Assembly (NCBI GenBank): GCA_947625445.1
Contig: CANQOM010000013.1
Coordinates: 1-19,714, forward strand
Length of the DNA stretch: 19,714 nt
Source of the DNA: Candidatus Gastranaerophilales bacterium
GTDB lineage: Bacteria; Cyanobacteriota; Vampirovibrionia; Gastranaerophilales; Gastranaerophilaceae
Reading direction: 5' to 3'
A program made the translations under genes and the position numbers. The stretch's first letter is position 1, and every line of letters begins with the position of its first letter. This document shows, one piece after another, positions 1-7,126 of the stretch. The notes under the pieces were generated by a model, which was given only the letters and a program-made list of their open reading frames with translations, was not told where the DNA came from and did no database searches.

Positions 1-2147
1 TAAGGAAAGGTAAAAAAGATAATTTTTGGGGGCCTCCCGGAGCTACAGGCTCATGCGGACCTTGCAGTGAAATACACTATGACTTGGGTGAACATTTAAA
101 ATGCAGTGATAATTGTTCTATTGCCACTTGTGAATGTGACAGGTGGGTTGAAATTTGGAATCTTGTCTTTACAGAATTATTTCAAGATGAAGAAGGTAAT
201 TTTTCACCGTTAGAGAAGAAAAATGTTGATACGGGGATGGGTTTAGAACGTATTGCAATGGTTGTTCAAGGCAAAGAATCAACCTTCGAAACTGATTTAT
301 TATATCCGATTTTACAAAAGGTATCTGAAATGTCTAAAGTACCTTATAAAAAAGATAATAAAACTGATGTTTCTCTTCGTATAATAACAGACCATGCCCG
401 TTGTGTATCTTTTATGATAAATGATGGTGTATTGCCCGGTAATGAGGGAAGAAGCTATGTTTTAAGAATGATTTTAAGACGCGCATTAAGACATGGTAAA
501 TTATTAGGACTAGAATTGCCTTTTATGAGTGAAATTGTTGATACTGTTATAAATCAATATAGAGAAACATATCCTGATTTAGAAAAAAATGCGAATAAAA
601 TAAAATCAGTAATAAAACAAGAAGAAGAAAGATTTAAAATTACCTTAGACAGAGGATATAAGCTTTTAGAAGAATTAATGCAAAACTCAAAACAAATAAA
701 CGGTGAGAATGCATTTAAGCTCTATGATACTTTTGGATTTCCATTGGAATTGACAATTGAAATAGCAGCGGAAAAAGGAATAACAGTTGATATTGACGGT
801 TATAAAGAAGAAATGAAAAAACAAAAAGAGAAAGCAAAAGCTGCTGCTCACAAGATTAGCCTTACCGATGATCTTGTTTATGTTGATGTTGAAAATAAAT
901 TTGGTTCAACTGAATTTGTAGGATATAATGAATCAGAATCTGAATCAAAAGTAATAGCAATTATAGAAGCAGGCGACTTTATTGATATAATGCTTGATAA
1001 GACTCCATTTTATGCTGAATCAGGCGGTCAAGTCGGCGATACAGGGTATATTGAAGGTGATAATTTTAAAGCTGAAGTTTTGAATACGTTTAAAGTAAAT
1101 AAGCTTTTTGTTCACAGAGTTCAAATGATAAACGGCGAAGTGAAGATTGGTGATAAAGTTAAAGCGTATATTGATAAAGAAAGAAGAAATGAAATAACTA
1201 TTCACCATTCAAATGCGCATCTAATTCAGGCAGCATTAAGAAAAGTATTGGGAAATGAAGTGCATCAGGCAGGTTCTTATGTTGAAGAAAATAGAACTCG
1301 TTTTGACTTTACTTTTCCAAGAGCAATGACTCATGAAGAAATCCAAGAAGTTGAAGATATTATAAATAAGTGGATTGGTGAAGATATAGCTCAAAATACT
1401 GAAATAATGAACATTGAAATGGCAAAAAAATCAGGAGCAATGGCATTATTCGGTGAAAAATATGATGATGATGTCAGAGTAGTTAAATTTGGTAATATAT
1501 CAGCTGAATTATGCGGAGGTACTCACTGCTCTTCAACAGGTAAAATCAGGCTGGTTAAAATAGTTTCAGAATCTGCTGTTGCGGCAGGTACAAGAAGAAT
1601 TGAATCTGTCTGCGGAAATAGTGCTTTGAAATTGTTATCAAGAAAAGCTCAAATTGTTGATAAAATGACAAGTTCTTTTAAAGTTCAGGTTGACGAGCTG
1701 GGTGAAAGAATTATGAAGCTTGTTGTTGATAATAAAAATCTTCAATTAGAAATTGAAAATTTAAAATCAGAACAAGCAAAAAATAAGTTCCAATCATTTA
1801 TTTCAAAGGCTCAAAATATTCCTGGAGGAAAACTCTTTATTTCTCAAACAGAACCATTTTCTCCTAATATACTTAAACTTGGTTGTGATATTCTATCTTC
1901 TAAGTTGGGTGAAAGTATCATAATCTTTGCATCTGTTGAAGAAGATAAAATAACATATGTTGTTAAAGTAAGTGATAGTTATGTAAAAAAAGGAATAAAT
2001 GCAGGTAAAATAGTATCTAAATTGGCAGAATCAACTGGCGGTAGAGGAGGAGGCCGTCCGAATTTTGCTCAGGGCGCAGGTAAAGATAAATCTAATCTTA
2101 CAAAAGTTTTATTGGAGATTGAAAAAGAAATTAAATCTTTATTCTGA
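1..2147 (+). CDS. alaS: Alanyl-tRNA synthetase, 5'-truncated by the window edge
   Basis: Class II synthetase that charges tRNA-Ala in the cytoplasm and edits Ser/Gly mischarged tRNA. The frame is open from base 3 to the TGA at 2145-2147, giving about 714 visible residues; family members have about 870, so roughly 160 N-terminal residues lie outside the window. The TTG at 84 is an internal codon, because the conserved class II stretch NFWGPPGATGSCGPCSEIHYD lies upstream of it in frame. In order one sees the class II motif 3 region GMGLERIAMVVQG (from about 231), the editing-domain zinc motif as HSNAH (1206-1220; the usual form is HTATH, but both His are kept), the second metal motif CGGTH (from about 1513), a coiled region, and the C-terminal DHHA1 domain with the Gly-rich GGRGGGRPNFAQGAG (from about 2037). 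No terminator is visible after the stop. Identification is secure. Confidence 0.97.
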   Translation, partial: RKGKKDNFWGPPGATGSCGPCSEIHYDLGEHLKCSDNCSIATCECDRWVEIWNLVFTELFQDEEGNFSPLEKKNVDTGMGLERIAMVVQGKESTFETDLLYPILQKVSEMSKVPYKKDNKTDVSLRIITDHARCVSFMINDGVLPGNEGRSYVLRMILRRALRHGKLLGLELPFMSEIVDTVINQYRETYPDLEKNANKIKSVIKQEEERFKITLDRGYKLLEELMQNSKQINGENAFKLYDTFGFPLELTIEIAAEKGITVDIDGYKEEMKKQKEKAKAAAHKISLTDDLVYVDVENKFGSTEFVGYNESESESKVIAIIEAGDFIDIMLDKTPFYAESGGQVGDTGYIEGDNFKAEVLNTFKVNKLFVHRVQMINGEVKIGDKVKAYIDKERRNEITIHHSNAHLIQAALRKVLGNEVHQAGSYVEENRTRFDFTFPRAMTHEEIQEVEDIINKWIGEDIAQNTEIMNIEMAKKSGAMALFGEKYDDDVRVVKFGNISAELCGGTHCSSTGKIRLVKIVSESAVAAGTRRIESVCGNSALKLLSRKAQIVDKMTSSFKVQVDELGERIMKLVVDNKNLQLEIENLKSEQAKNKFQSFISKAQNIPGGKLFISQTEPFSPNILKLGCDILSSKLGESIIIFASVEEDKITYVVKVSDSYVKKGINAGKIVSKLAESTGGRGGGRPNFAQGAGKDKSNLTKVLLEIEKEIKSLF

Positions 2148-2154
2148 TATAAGA

Positions 2155-2232
2155 TTAATTTAATTCGAGGTCCAACCCTAAAAATGCTACTGATAAAGGC
2201 TCAGTGATTCCTACTTTGTTACTTTGCTTCAT
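2155..2232 (-). CDS. Possible 25-codon microprotein or gene remnant
   Basis: Between alaS and the next minus-strand gene there is an open minus-strand frame from about 2298 down to a TAA at 2155-2157. Its only ATG is at 2232 and yields 25 residues containing KVGITEPLSVAFLGLDLELN. The reading looks protein-like (mixed hydrophobic and acidic, with Pro and Gly), unlike the Asn/Lys/Ile-rich translations typical of random frames here. No Shine-Dalgarno sequence sits next to the ATG. The frame extends upstream of the ATG without a stop for 22 more codons, overlapping the end of the neighbouring gene in another frame. It could be a microprotein, the decayed 3' end of a lost gene, or chance. Confidence 0.2.
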   Translation of the reverse strand: MKQSNKVGITEPLSVAFLGLDLELN

Positions 2233-2284
2233 ATTGTAATGCTTTGCCTTTTGATTACCTACTCCATATATAATCGGATAAACT

Positions 2285-2692
2285 TTATGATAATAAATCT
2301 AAAAATGATAAATGACTGTTTCCATCTTCACAGTTGCTAGAAGTATTTTCTTTATTAAAACTTTCATCTTTAATTTCAGTTAAATCTTTCATTTCCCAAT
2401 ACTGCTCTAATAAAGCATTATTATCGGATGTAAAAAATTCTGCATATTCGTATTCATCAAGGATTTCGTTATTGTCTATATATTTGTTAGCTGAATTTAT
2501 ATTAGTTTGAGCTAGGTTTTCTGCTGCTTTTGTAAATATTAAGTTACCTTTAAAATTATTTTCATATGTTGTTGAATATGATTCATAAATTTCAAAAGCA
2601 CTCGTCATCCTTTTGGTATTAGTGTTTTTGTTAATATAATTTTTTGCGTTTTGAATGTTAGTATCGTTATTTGATACGTTTAAAAACGGCAT
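2285..2692 (-). CDS. Hypothetical Asn-rich small protein (135 aa)
   Basis: I do not recognise this protein. It is hydrophilic and rich in Asn, Ser, Glu and Thr, with no signal peptide or membrane segment. It begins MPFLNVSNND, has a probable helical stretch around AAENLAQTNINSANKYI, and ends in a strongly acidic tail closing with LSFLDLLS. I chose the ATG at 2692 because GGAGG (2700-2696) sits just upstream with a short 3-nt spacing; a TTG start at 2707 would put that ribosome binding site inside the gene. A plausible promoter (TTACAA, 17 nt, TATAAA) lies upstream. It is convergent with alaS and downstream of another small minus-strand gene. It is probably cytoplasmic and possibly lineage-specific. 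Confidence 0.7.
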   Translation of the reverse strand: MPFLNVSNNDTNIQNAKNYINKNTNTKRMTSAFEIYESYSTTYENNFKGNLIFTKAAENLAQTNINSANKYIDNNEILDEYEYAEFFTSDNNALLEQYWEMKDLTEIKDESFNKENTSSNCEDGNSHLSFLDLLS

Positions 2693-2736
2693 AATCCTCC
2701 AAATCAATTAAAATCCCCATAACTTTAAAAAAACAA

Positions 2737-2765
2737 TTTATATTAATAAATTGCTTGATTTGTAA
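2737..2765 (-). promoter_or_regulatory. Candidate sigma-70-type promoter for the 135-aa gene
   Basis: On the minus strand, TTACAA (2765-2760) is followed by a 17-nt spacer and TATAAA (2742-2737), placing a start site about 40 nt before the chosen ATG at 2692. Such matches are common in AT-rich DNA, so this is a candidate only. Confidence 0.35.
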
Positions 2766-2897
2766 TAATTTTTTACATTTTATCATGGGAATATGTAGGG
2801 TATTTGGGAATATACGCAAAAATTGTGCGATAAAAAATTTGAACACTTAATCTGAGAGGATGAGTTAGGACAGAGTATGAATAAGGATCATTTCTTG

Positions 2898-3128
2898 TTA
2901 TGCTTCTATAAAAAGTCTTCTTCCTACTATGTTTGGTTTGCCGTTATAGTAACCTGCAAAATATCCCCCTTTTACTGGTCTGTTTATAGCATAATTTCTT
3001 GATGATACTTGCGGTTGCACAAAAGGGTTCTCAAAAGGATTATATCCTTCGGTTTGAACTATACTTGTTGATGTCGTTTTTGGAGCGTAAAATACTTGTG
3101 CTACCATATTTTTTAAACTTTCAATCAT
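2898..3128 (-). CDS. Hypothetical small protein (76 aa)
   Basis: Unrecognised 76-residue protein. It starts with an amphipathic segment, MIESLKNMVAQVFYAP. A Thr/Ser-rich and Pro/Phe-rich middle follows (YNPFENPFVQPQ), and the end is compact and aromatic/Gly-rich (GGYFAGYYNGKPNIVGRRLF, about residues 54-73), which looks like the conserved part. The ATG at 3128 is preceded by AAGGGA (3140-3135) at 6 nt, a good ribosome binding site that supports real translation. There is no signal peptide. Its stop is about 200 bp from the next minus-strand gene, and no terminator is seen between them. Function cannot be assigned. Confidence 0.65.
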   Translation of the reverse strand: MIESLKNMVAQVFYAPKTTSTSIVQTEGYNPFENPFVQPQVSSRNYAINRPVKGGYFAGYYNGKPNIVGRRLFIEA

Positions 3129-3228
3129 TTTATTTCCCTTTATATTACATACACATATTCATATATAATGATAAAATTATAAATGTCATTTTTTTTTTAT
3201 AAACCATCTTTTTGTATGAAAATGTTTA

Positions 3229-3263
3229 AGTAAATTTATACTGGGCACGCTGAAATGTTATAA
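3229..3263 (+). repeat. Diverged direct repeat, copy 1
   Basis: The core agtaaatttatactggg (3229-3245) is identical over 17 bases to 3646-3662. Similarity continues through YAYGCTRRARTGTTAYAA with C/T and A/G differences. The copies are 417 bp apart in the same orientation. The core includes TATACT, which could act as a -10, but the conservation mostly runs downstream of it. Confidence 0.6.
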
Positions 3264-3346
3264 CGCAAAGTACTATAGAGAAGTGAGGGTGAGTGAGTCT
3301 GTTTGCGATAGTTAAATATAATTTGTGACAATATATAAAAAATAAA

Positions 3347-3370
3347 TGCCGCTTTTTGCGGCAATTTTTT
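3347..3370. terminator. Orphan bidirectional intrinsic terminator
   Basis: The stem TGCCGC (3347-3352) / GCGGCA (3358-3363) is a perfect 6-bp pair closing a TTTTT loop. It is followed by ATTTTTT on the plus strand, and by TTTATTTTTT on the minus strand. A second 6-bp hairpin, GAGATT/AATCTC (3371-3386), directly abuts it. No annotated gene on either strand ends here. Confidence 0.65.
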
Positions 3371-3603
3371 GAGATTTCCCAATCTCCTCTACCCTGATTG
3401 TCTTTTGACTAATTCTTTTTTACAGTTCGAACACTTTTTTATTAAAACATTATTTTATTACTTTGTATTCCTTTTTTATAAATTTTTTTTGAAATAAATG
3501 TAATGTATACACTCAACAATCAACAATAGTAACATATTTGTTGCATATATGTGTTTGTAAAATATCTTAACAATTCAAGAAAAATAAAGGGCTAATATTA
3601 TTG

Positions 3604-3609
3604 TATAAT
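3604..3609 (+). promoter_or_regulatory. Candidate -10 element for the GH57 gene
   Basis: TATAAT occurs 151 bp before the GH57 start codon, without a convincing -35. If it is used, the mRNA has a leader of about 145 nt that includes repeat copy 2 and the 3672-3698 hairpin. Confidence 0.3.
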
Positions 3610-3645
3610 TCAAAATAAAATGATATATTAAAACTAAATTGTCCG

Positions 3646-3680
3646 AGTAAATTTATACTGGGTATGCTAGAGTGTTACAA
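3646..3680 (+). repeat. Diverged direct repeat, copy 2, in the GH57 leader
   Basis: Second copy of the 3229-3263 repeat: identical over the first 17 bases and about three quarters identical over the following 18. It lies 80-115 bp before the GH57 start codon and runs straight into the leader hairpin. Sharing between this leader and the candidate small-RNA region suggests a common regulatory element or a duplicated segment. Confidence 0.6.
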
Positions 3681-3698
3681 AGCGAACAGTTGTAACAC
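3672..3698 (+). promoter_or_regulatory. Perfect 9-bp hairpin in the GH57 leader
   Basis: GTGTTACAA (3672-3680) and TTGTAACAC (3690-3698) are exact inverted repeats around the 9-nt loop AGCGAACAG. There is no T-run after it, so it is not a terminator. It could be an mRNA structure or a protein-binding operator upstream of the GH57 gene. Confidence 0.5.
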
Positions 3699-3760
3699 CA
3701 GATTAAATCCGATAAGTCTTACATATAGGATAAAATGTTAGACAGTATGGAAAGTAAAAT

Positions 3761-6010
3761 ATGCAAAGAGAATTATCAGTAGCTTTTGTTTGGCATTTCC
3801 ACCAACCTAATTATCAGGCCCAACAAGGTGGAATCAGGCTTATGCCATGGGCAAGACTGCATGCCATTAAAGATTATCTGGATATGCTTTTATTACTTGA
3901 TAAATTTCCCAATCTTAAGCTTAATTTTAGTTTGGTTCCTGCTTTAATTGATGCTATAGAAGATTACGGGTTAAAAGATGGGCATGATATTCATTCCAAA
4001 CTTACTGTCACCCCTGTAGAAGAACTTACTGATGATGATAAGTTATACATTTTAAACTACTTCTTTGATGTTAATTATGAAAATATAATTTCCAGAAATC
4101 CAAGATACAATGAACTTTATAAGAAACGTTTCGGAAAAAGCGAAATAGGTATTAAGGATTTTGATATACAAGAATACGAAGATATAATGTTTTTGTTCAA
4201 TTATGTTTGGTTTGATCCTATATGGAAAGATGTTTATCCTCAACTAAAACAATTTGAAAAAAAAGGACAAAATTATAATCTATCTGACAGAAAAAAACTT
4301 ATAGAATTAAACAGAGAAATAATTCGTCAGATAATTCCTACATTTAAAAAATATCAAGAAGACGGAAGAATAGAAATACTAACAAGTCCATACCATCATC
4401 CAATATTACCTATACTAATTAATCCTAACGATTTAAAAATTCCTTCTTTAAAGCATCCGTTACCTGAAAATAAGATAGCACTTACAGTGGATGCAAAAGA
4501 ACAGGTAAAACTGGCAATTGAGAGAATTACGGAGGTATTTGGAAAAACACCCGAAGGCTTTTGGCCAAGTGAACATTGTATAAGTCAAAAAACACTTGAT
4601 GTATTGGCTAATCTTGGCATTAAATGGGTAATTACGGATGAAAGTGTTTTATCTAATTCCATTAAAAAAGAATTTATCAGGGATTTTAGAGGTTGTTATG
4701 AAGATCCTTATGATGTTTGTTCACTTTATCTTTATAGAACAAAACGAGAAAAGGAAATAAATATCGTATTCCGTGATTCTGTTATACCCAATCTTATTAA
4801 TTTTGAGTATTCACATCATGACAGTATTGTTTGTGCAAATGATTTATTTGACAGAATAAAAACAGTACATGATAAGTTAAAAAATTCGCCGGAAAAAAAA
4901 CATATATTTACAATAGCAATGGATGGTGAAAACTGTTGGGATTCTTATTCCAATGATGGTGCTATTTTTTTGGAAAGACTCTATTCTCTTATAAATAATG
5001 ATAAATCTCTTAAAACAGTTTTAATAAGTGATTATATAAGAGAAAATAAAAAAACGGAAAAACTATTAAAAAAAGTTGCATCGGGTTCTTGGGTAAATCA
5101 GGAATTTCAATTATGGATTGCGGAACCTACTAAAAATCTTGCATGGAATTATCTTGTGCAGACTGCAAATGACCTTAAAACCGCAGAAAAATCCGGAAGA
5201 TTATCAAAAGAACAAATAAAAGAAGCAAAATCTGAGTTATACATAGCAGAAGGCTCTGACTGGTTTTGGTGGTATGGTGAACCTAATAATTCAGGCCAAG
5301 ACCATATTTTTGATTTTCTTTTCAGAGAACATTTAAAAAATGTATATAATATAATCCAAAAACCTATTCCCACTTATCTTGAAATGCCTTTAATCTCGTT
5401 TATCGGAAAGCCTTTAAGAAACCCAAAAAGGGAAATTACCCCTAATATAAACGGAATGGTTAAAGATAATGATGAATGGTTATCGGCAGGTTGTATTGAT
5501 ATCCCTGACGGACCTAATTTGCAAGAGAATAAAATTTTTAACCGTATTTATTTCGGTTCTGACAAAGATAACCTTTATGTAAGATTTGATATAAATAAGT
5601 ATATTTTAGACAGTAAAGACAGTTTCAAAGAATATTTTTCAATATACATATACTTTAAAGCTTATAACAATTCTATAGAGATTACATCCCCTTCAAGAAC
5701 AACGAATAAAACCGATAATTTGTTGCCGGTATTGTTAGATGGTTATACTCATGAAGTAAAAATAGCACTAACACCAAACAGAAAGTATCCGCTTCAATAT
5801 TCTACTGCAGTAAAAGATGGTTTATGGGAACTTAAATGGGGGCATCATATTAATTATGCGCATAAAGAGATTTTAGAAATTTCTATTCCTTATGATGATT
5901 TGGGAATAGACCATGGTGAAAGTTTCGACTTCTTCTTTATTACGGGTTGCAGTGGTGTTACTGAAGATATTTATCCTAAAGATGTACCTTTGGTTCTTTC
6001 AAGACCTTAA
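3761..6010 (+). CDS. Glycoside hydrolase family 57 alpha-glucanase (amylase/amylopullulanase-like), cytoplasmic
   Basis: Retaining GH57 enzyme expected to cut or rearrange alpha-1,4 (possibly alpha-1,6) glucans. The family motifs are present: WHFHQPNY (residues 11-18), LTSPYHHPILP, GFWPSEHC with the predicted nucleophile Glu271, and AMDGENCWDSY with the predicted acid/base Asp388. Next come GSWVNQEFQLWIAEPTKN and a Trp-rich helical segment (SDWFWWYGEPNN). A C-terminal beta-rich domain (about residues 560-749) resembles the carbohydrate-binding tails of long GH57 enzymes. At 749 residues it is longer than a bare GH57 domain. The lack of a signal peptide implies action on internal glycogen or maltodextrin. 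GGAAAG lies 6 nt before the ATG. The gene is alone on its strand with a structured leader. Exact specificity (alpha-amylase, pullulanase or glucanotransferase) cannot be told from sequence. Confidence 0.9.
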   Translation: MQRELSVAFVWHFHQPNYQAQQGGIRLMPWARLHAIKDYLDMLLLLDKFPNLKLNFSLVPALIDAIEDYGLKDGHDIHSKLTVTPVEELTDDDKLYILNYFFDVNYENIISRNPRYNELYKKRFGKSEIGIKDFDIQEYEDIMFLFNYVWFDPIWKDVYPQLKQFEKKGQNYNLSDRKKLIELNREIIRQIIPTFKKYQEDGRIEILTSPYHHPILPILINPNDLKIPSLKHPLPENKIALTVDAKEQVKLAIERITEVFGKTPEGFWPSEHCISQKTLDVLANLGIKWVITDESVLSNSIKKEFIRDFRGCYEDPYDVCSLYLYRTKREKEINIVFRDSVIPNLINFEYSHHDSIVCANDLFDRIKTVHDKLKNSPEKKHIFTIAMDGENCWDSYSNDGAIFLERLYSLINNDKSLKTVLISDYIRENKKTEKLLKKVASGSWVNQEFQLWIAEPTKNLAWNYLVQTANDLKTAEKSGRLSKEQIKEAKSELYIAEGSDWFWWYGEPNNSGQDHIFDFLFREHLKNVYNIIQKPIPTYLEMPLISFIGKPLRNPKREITPNINGMVKDNDEWLSAGCIDIPDGPNLQENKIFNRIYFGSDKDNLYVRFDINKYILDSKDSFKEYFSIYIYFKAYNNSIEITSPSRTTNKTDNLLPVLLDGYTHEVKIALTPNRKYPLQYSTAVKDGLWELKWGHHINYAHKEILEISIPYDDLGIDHGESFDFFFITGCSGVTEDIYPKDVPLVLSRP

Positions 6011-6219
6011 AAACTTATGTATTTAGTTATTCTTTTACATGGTATTGTTTCTAAAGTTTATATTTTATCTGTGTTATTTTACTATTTTAACCTTTAAATA
6101 CTGAGTTTATAAATGTTTTTTCTTGTAAATTCTTTTATAGTAATACTTTTGAATGATTTTATGTAAATTTTCTTTACAAAAACATAGATTTAACTTAAGT
6201 TTTAATATATAAAATCCGA
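6011..6219. other. Non-coding AT-rich spacer after the GH57 gene
   Basis: No gene or terminator was found here. The only structure seen is an interrupted palindrome TGTAAA-N5-TTTACA (6162-6178), which could be an operator for the promoter-like site at 6220. Confidence 0.4.
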
Positions 6220-6225
6220 TATAAT
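6220..6225 (+). promoter_or_regulatory. Candidate -10 (TATAAT) for the 6232-6660 transcript
   Basis: A consensus TATAAT precedes a CAGGGAG ribosome-binding-like site and the small ORF at 6245. The -35 is weak. Together with the terminator at 6626-6660 it would define a transcript of about 430 nt. Confidence 0.4.
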
Positions 6226-6244
6226 TTTTAATCAGGGAGTTTTT

Positions 6245-6310
6245 ATGAATATTAATAATTCTTATATTAAATGCATATTACTTCATATTAAAGGAATATT
6301 TTACAAATAA
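6245..6310 (+). CDS. Possible 21-aa leader peptide or microprotein
   Basis: The ATG at 6245 is preceded by CAGGGAG at a suitable distance (6 nt) and by a TATAAT at 6220. The frame encodes 21 residues, MNINNSYIKC followed by ILLHIKGIFYK, ending in TAA. The second half is hydrophobic and basic, as in small membrane-associated peptides. No downstream gene on the same strand within several hundred bases would make an attenuation role obvious. The good ribosome binding site is the main argument for it; chance is possible. Confidence 0.35.
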   Translation: MNINNSYIKCILLHIKGIFYK

Positions 6311-6625
6311 TTATTATAGTACTGACGATTAATAAAATTCTTCATAAATAAATTTTTAAGTATGAGTTGAGAAAGCCACTTTGGCTAGAAGAATTTTAAC
6401 ACTATCAAAAATGTACTGTGATACCCAATTAAATGTTAGCTATGCGGATTCATTATTTGTAATGTAAAAGAATACAAACATAAAAAAGAAAGACAGATAT
6501 GCAAGATAAAAAAGTTCTTAAAGTAGGTAAAATTCTCAAAGAGTCATAGGATAAACCCCAAAAATCCGAAGAAACGAAAAAGAGAAAAAGGCAATACCAA
6601 CTACGAAGGGAACAAAATCTTGCAG

Positions 6626-6660
6626 CCCGGGAAGTTCGAAAGGGCTTTCCGGGTTTTATT
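6626..6660 (+). terminator. Strong intrinsic terminator (+)
   Basis: CCCGGGAAG (6626-6634) pairs with CTTTCCGGG (6645-6653) over 9 bp with one G-U pair around a 10-nt loop, followed by TTTTATT. It is the most GC-rich stem in this region and ends whatever is transcribed rightward from about 6230. Confidence 0.8.
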
Positions 6661-6692
6661 CTGCTTTTATATTGTTATCGAATAAATAGTGT

Positions 6693-6721
6693 AAAAAAAA
6701 ACCCTTCTTTAATAAGAAGGG
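6693..6721 (-). terminator. Strong intrinsic terminator (-)
   Basis: Read on the minus strand, CCCTTCTT / AAGAAGGG (6721-6714 and 6709-6702) form a perfect 8-bp stem with a 4-nt loop, followed by nine T residues (6701-6693). No minus-strand gene lies immediately upstream: the nearest sequence to the right is the start of a plus-strand gene at 7127. It must serve an unannotated minus-strand transcript or block antisense transcription. Confidence 0.75.
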
Positions 6722-6800
6722 GATGAGCACTAAGAATAAGCAATCAGAAGAGTTGAGGATTTACTTTTATATAATAGTGGATTTTGCTTATTGATTCATT
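6693..6800 (-). ncRNA. Candidate minus-strand small RNA
   Basis: Upstream (minus sense) of the 6693-6721 terminator, exact 9-base inverted repeats AATAAGCAA (6735-6743) and TTGCTTATT (6784-6792) could form a long stem with a 40-nt loop. No coding frame is credible here beyond a 15-codon one at about 6810-6860. A promoter could not be fixed: TTGTTA-18-TATTAA near 6895-6930 is a weak candidate. The 5' limit is therefore uncertain. Confidence 0.28.
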
Positions 6801-7082
6801 CGACTTAATGACTATATTTGTTAGTTATACTTTTGTTTATAAAAAAATACATTTTCTTATACCCTTGTGATATTAACCTAATGTTATGACACTAAAGTTG
6901 TTAATACTTACGAATACAGTTCCATAACAATTATGCTTTAATCATCAAATATACTTAGACAATTTTGTTCACTTGTCTGTTAATTAATTGTAATATTTTG
7001 ATTTTCTAAAAGTATTGAATAATAAGGGTTTTCAAAATCTTCTATCCTCGTAATCAAAAAAGTATACCCATAATAATAAATT
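6801..7082. other. AT-rich intergenic spacer before the coiled-coil gene
   Basis: No gene was found. The one notable item is an interrupted inverted repeat AGACAA-N10-TTGTCT (6957-6978), a possible operator. Confidence 0.35.
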
Positions 7083-7091
7083 TGGTAGAAT
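7083..7091 (+). promoter_or_regulatory. Candidate extended -10 promoter for the 870-aa gene
   Basis: TGG followed by TAGAAT (7086-7091) forms an extended -10 with no clear -35, placing a start site about 30 nt before the ATG at 7127. Confidence 0.4.
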
Positions 7092-7126
7092 AAAAATATT
7101 AAATATTAAAATAGAGAAAGTATGTC

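Larger units (their letters stand above)
3176..3371 (+). ncRNA. Candidate small RNA ending at an orphan terminator
   Basis: A TATAAT (3164-3169, +) lies about 180 bp before a strong intrinsic terminator (3347-3370), with no plausible coding frame between. The interval contains repeat copy 1 (3229-3263) and a 6-bp inverted pair CGCAAA (3264-3269) / TTTGCG (3302-3307). No plus-strand gene ends nearby, so the terminator needs a transcript to serve, and a small RNA is the simplest explanation. The boundaries are inferred and there is no match to a known RNA family. Confidence 0.27.
6232..6660 (+). ncRNA. Candidate structured transcript of about 430 nt with micro-ORFs
   Basis: This stretch lies between a TATAAT (6220-6225) and a strong intrinsic terminator and has no conventional gene. 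It contains a 21-codon ORF (6245-6310), a GC-rich hairpin AGCCA-CTT-TGGCT (6374-6386) that stands out from the AT-rich background, and a 16-codon frame at 6499-6549. A purine-rich stretch (about 6550-6620) leads into the terminator. I compared it by eye with tmRNA and RNase P RNA and found none of their hallmark motifs. Start and extent are inferred. Confidence 0.3.

Noticed and set aside
84..2147. TTG at 84 as the start of alaS
   Set aside because: The conserved class II synthetase sequence continues upstream of it in the same frame to the edge of the window, so the gene is truncated and 84 is internal.
2693..2707. TTG start five codons upstream of the 135-aa gene
   Set aside because: It would place the GGAGG ribosome binding site inside the coding region; the ATG at 2692 is correctly placed.
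2786..2813. TGGGAATAT direct repeat (2786-2794 and 2805-2813)
   Set aside because: Only two 9-base copies with no further structure or link to a gene; likely chance.
3389..3450. Minus-strand micro-frame with a CSNCKKEL zinc-ribbon-like motif
   Set aside because: Only about 20 codons, no start codon in frame and no ribosome binding site; it ends at a TAG beside the orphan hairpins. Most likely chance or a very old remnant.
6360..6470. Plus-strand frame reading like ARRILTLSKMYCDTQLN
   Set aside because: About 32 codons with only a TTG start and no ribosome binding site; the GC-rich hairpin there fits an RNA structure better.
6550..6660. tmRNA or RNase P RNA in the gene-free region
   Set aside because: A TTCGAAA loop and a purine-rich stretch are present, but the tmRNA 5' GGGGCTG-like end, a CCA-proximal acceptor stem and the RNase P GAGGAAAGTCC motif are absent.
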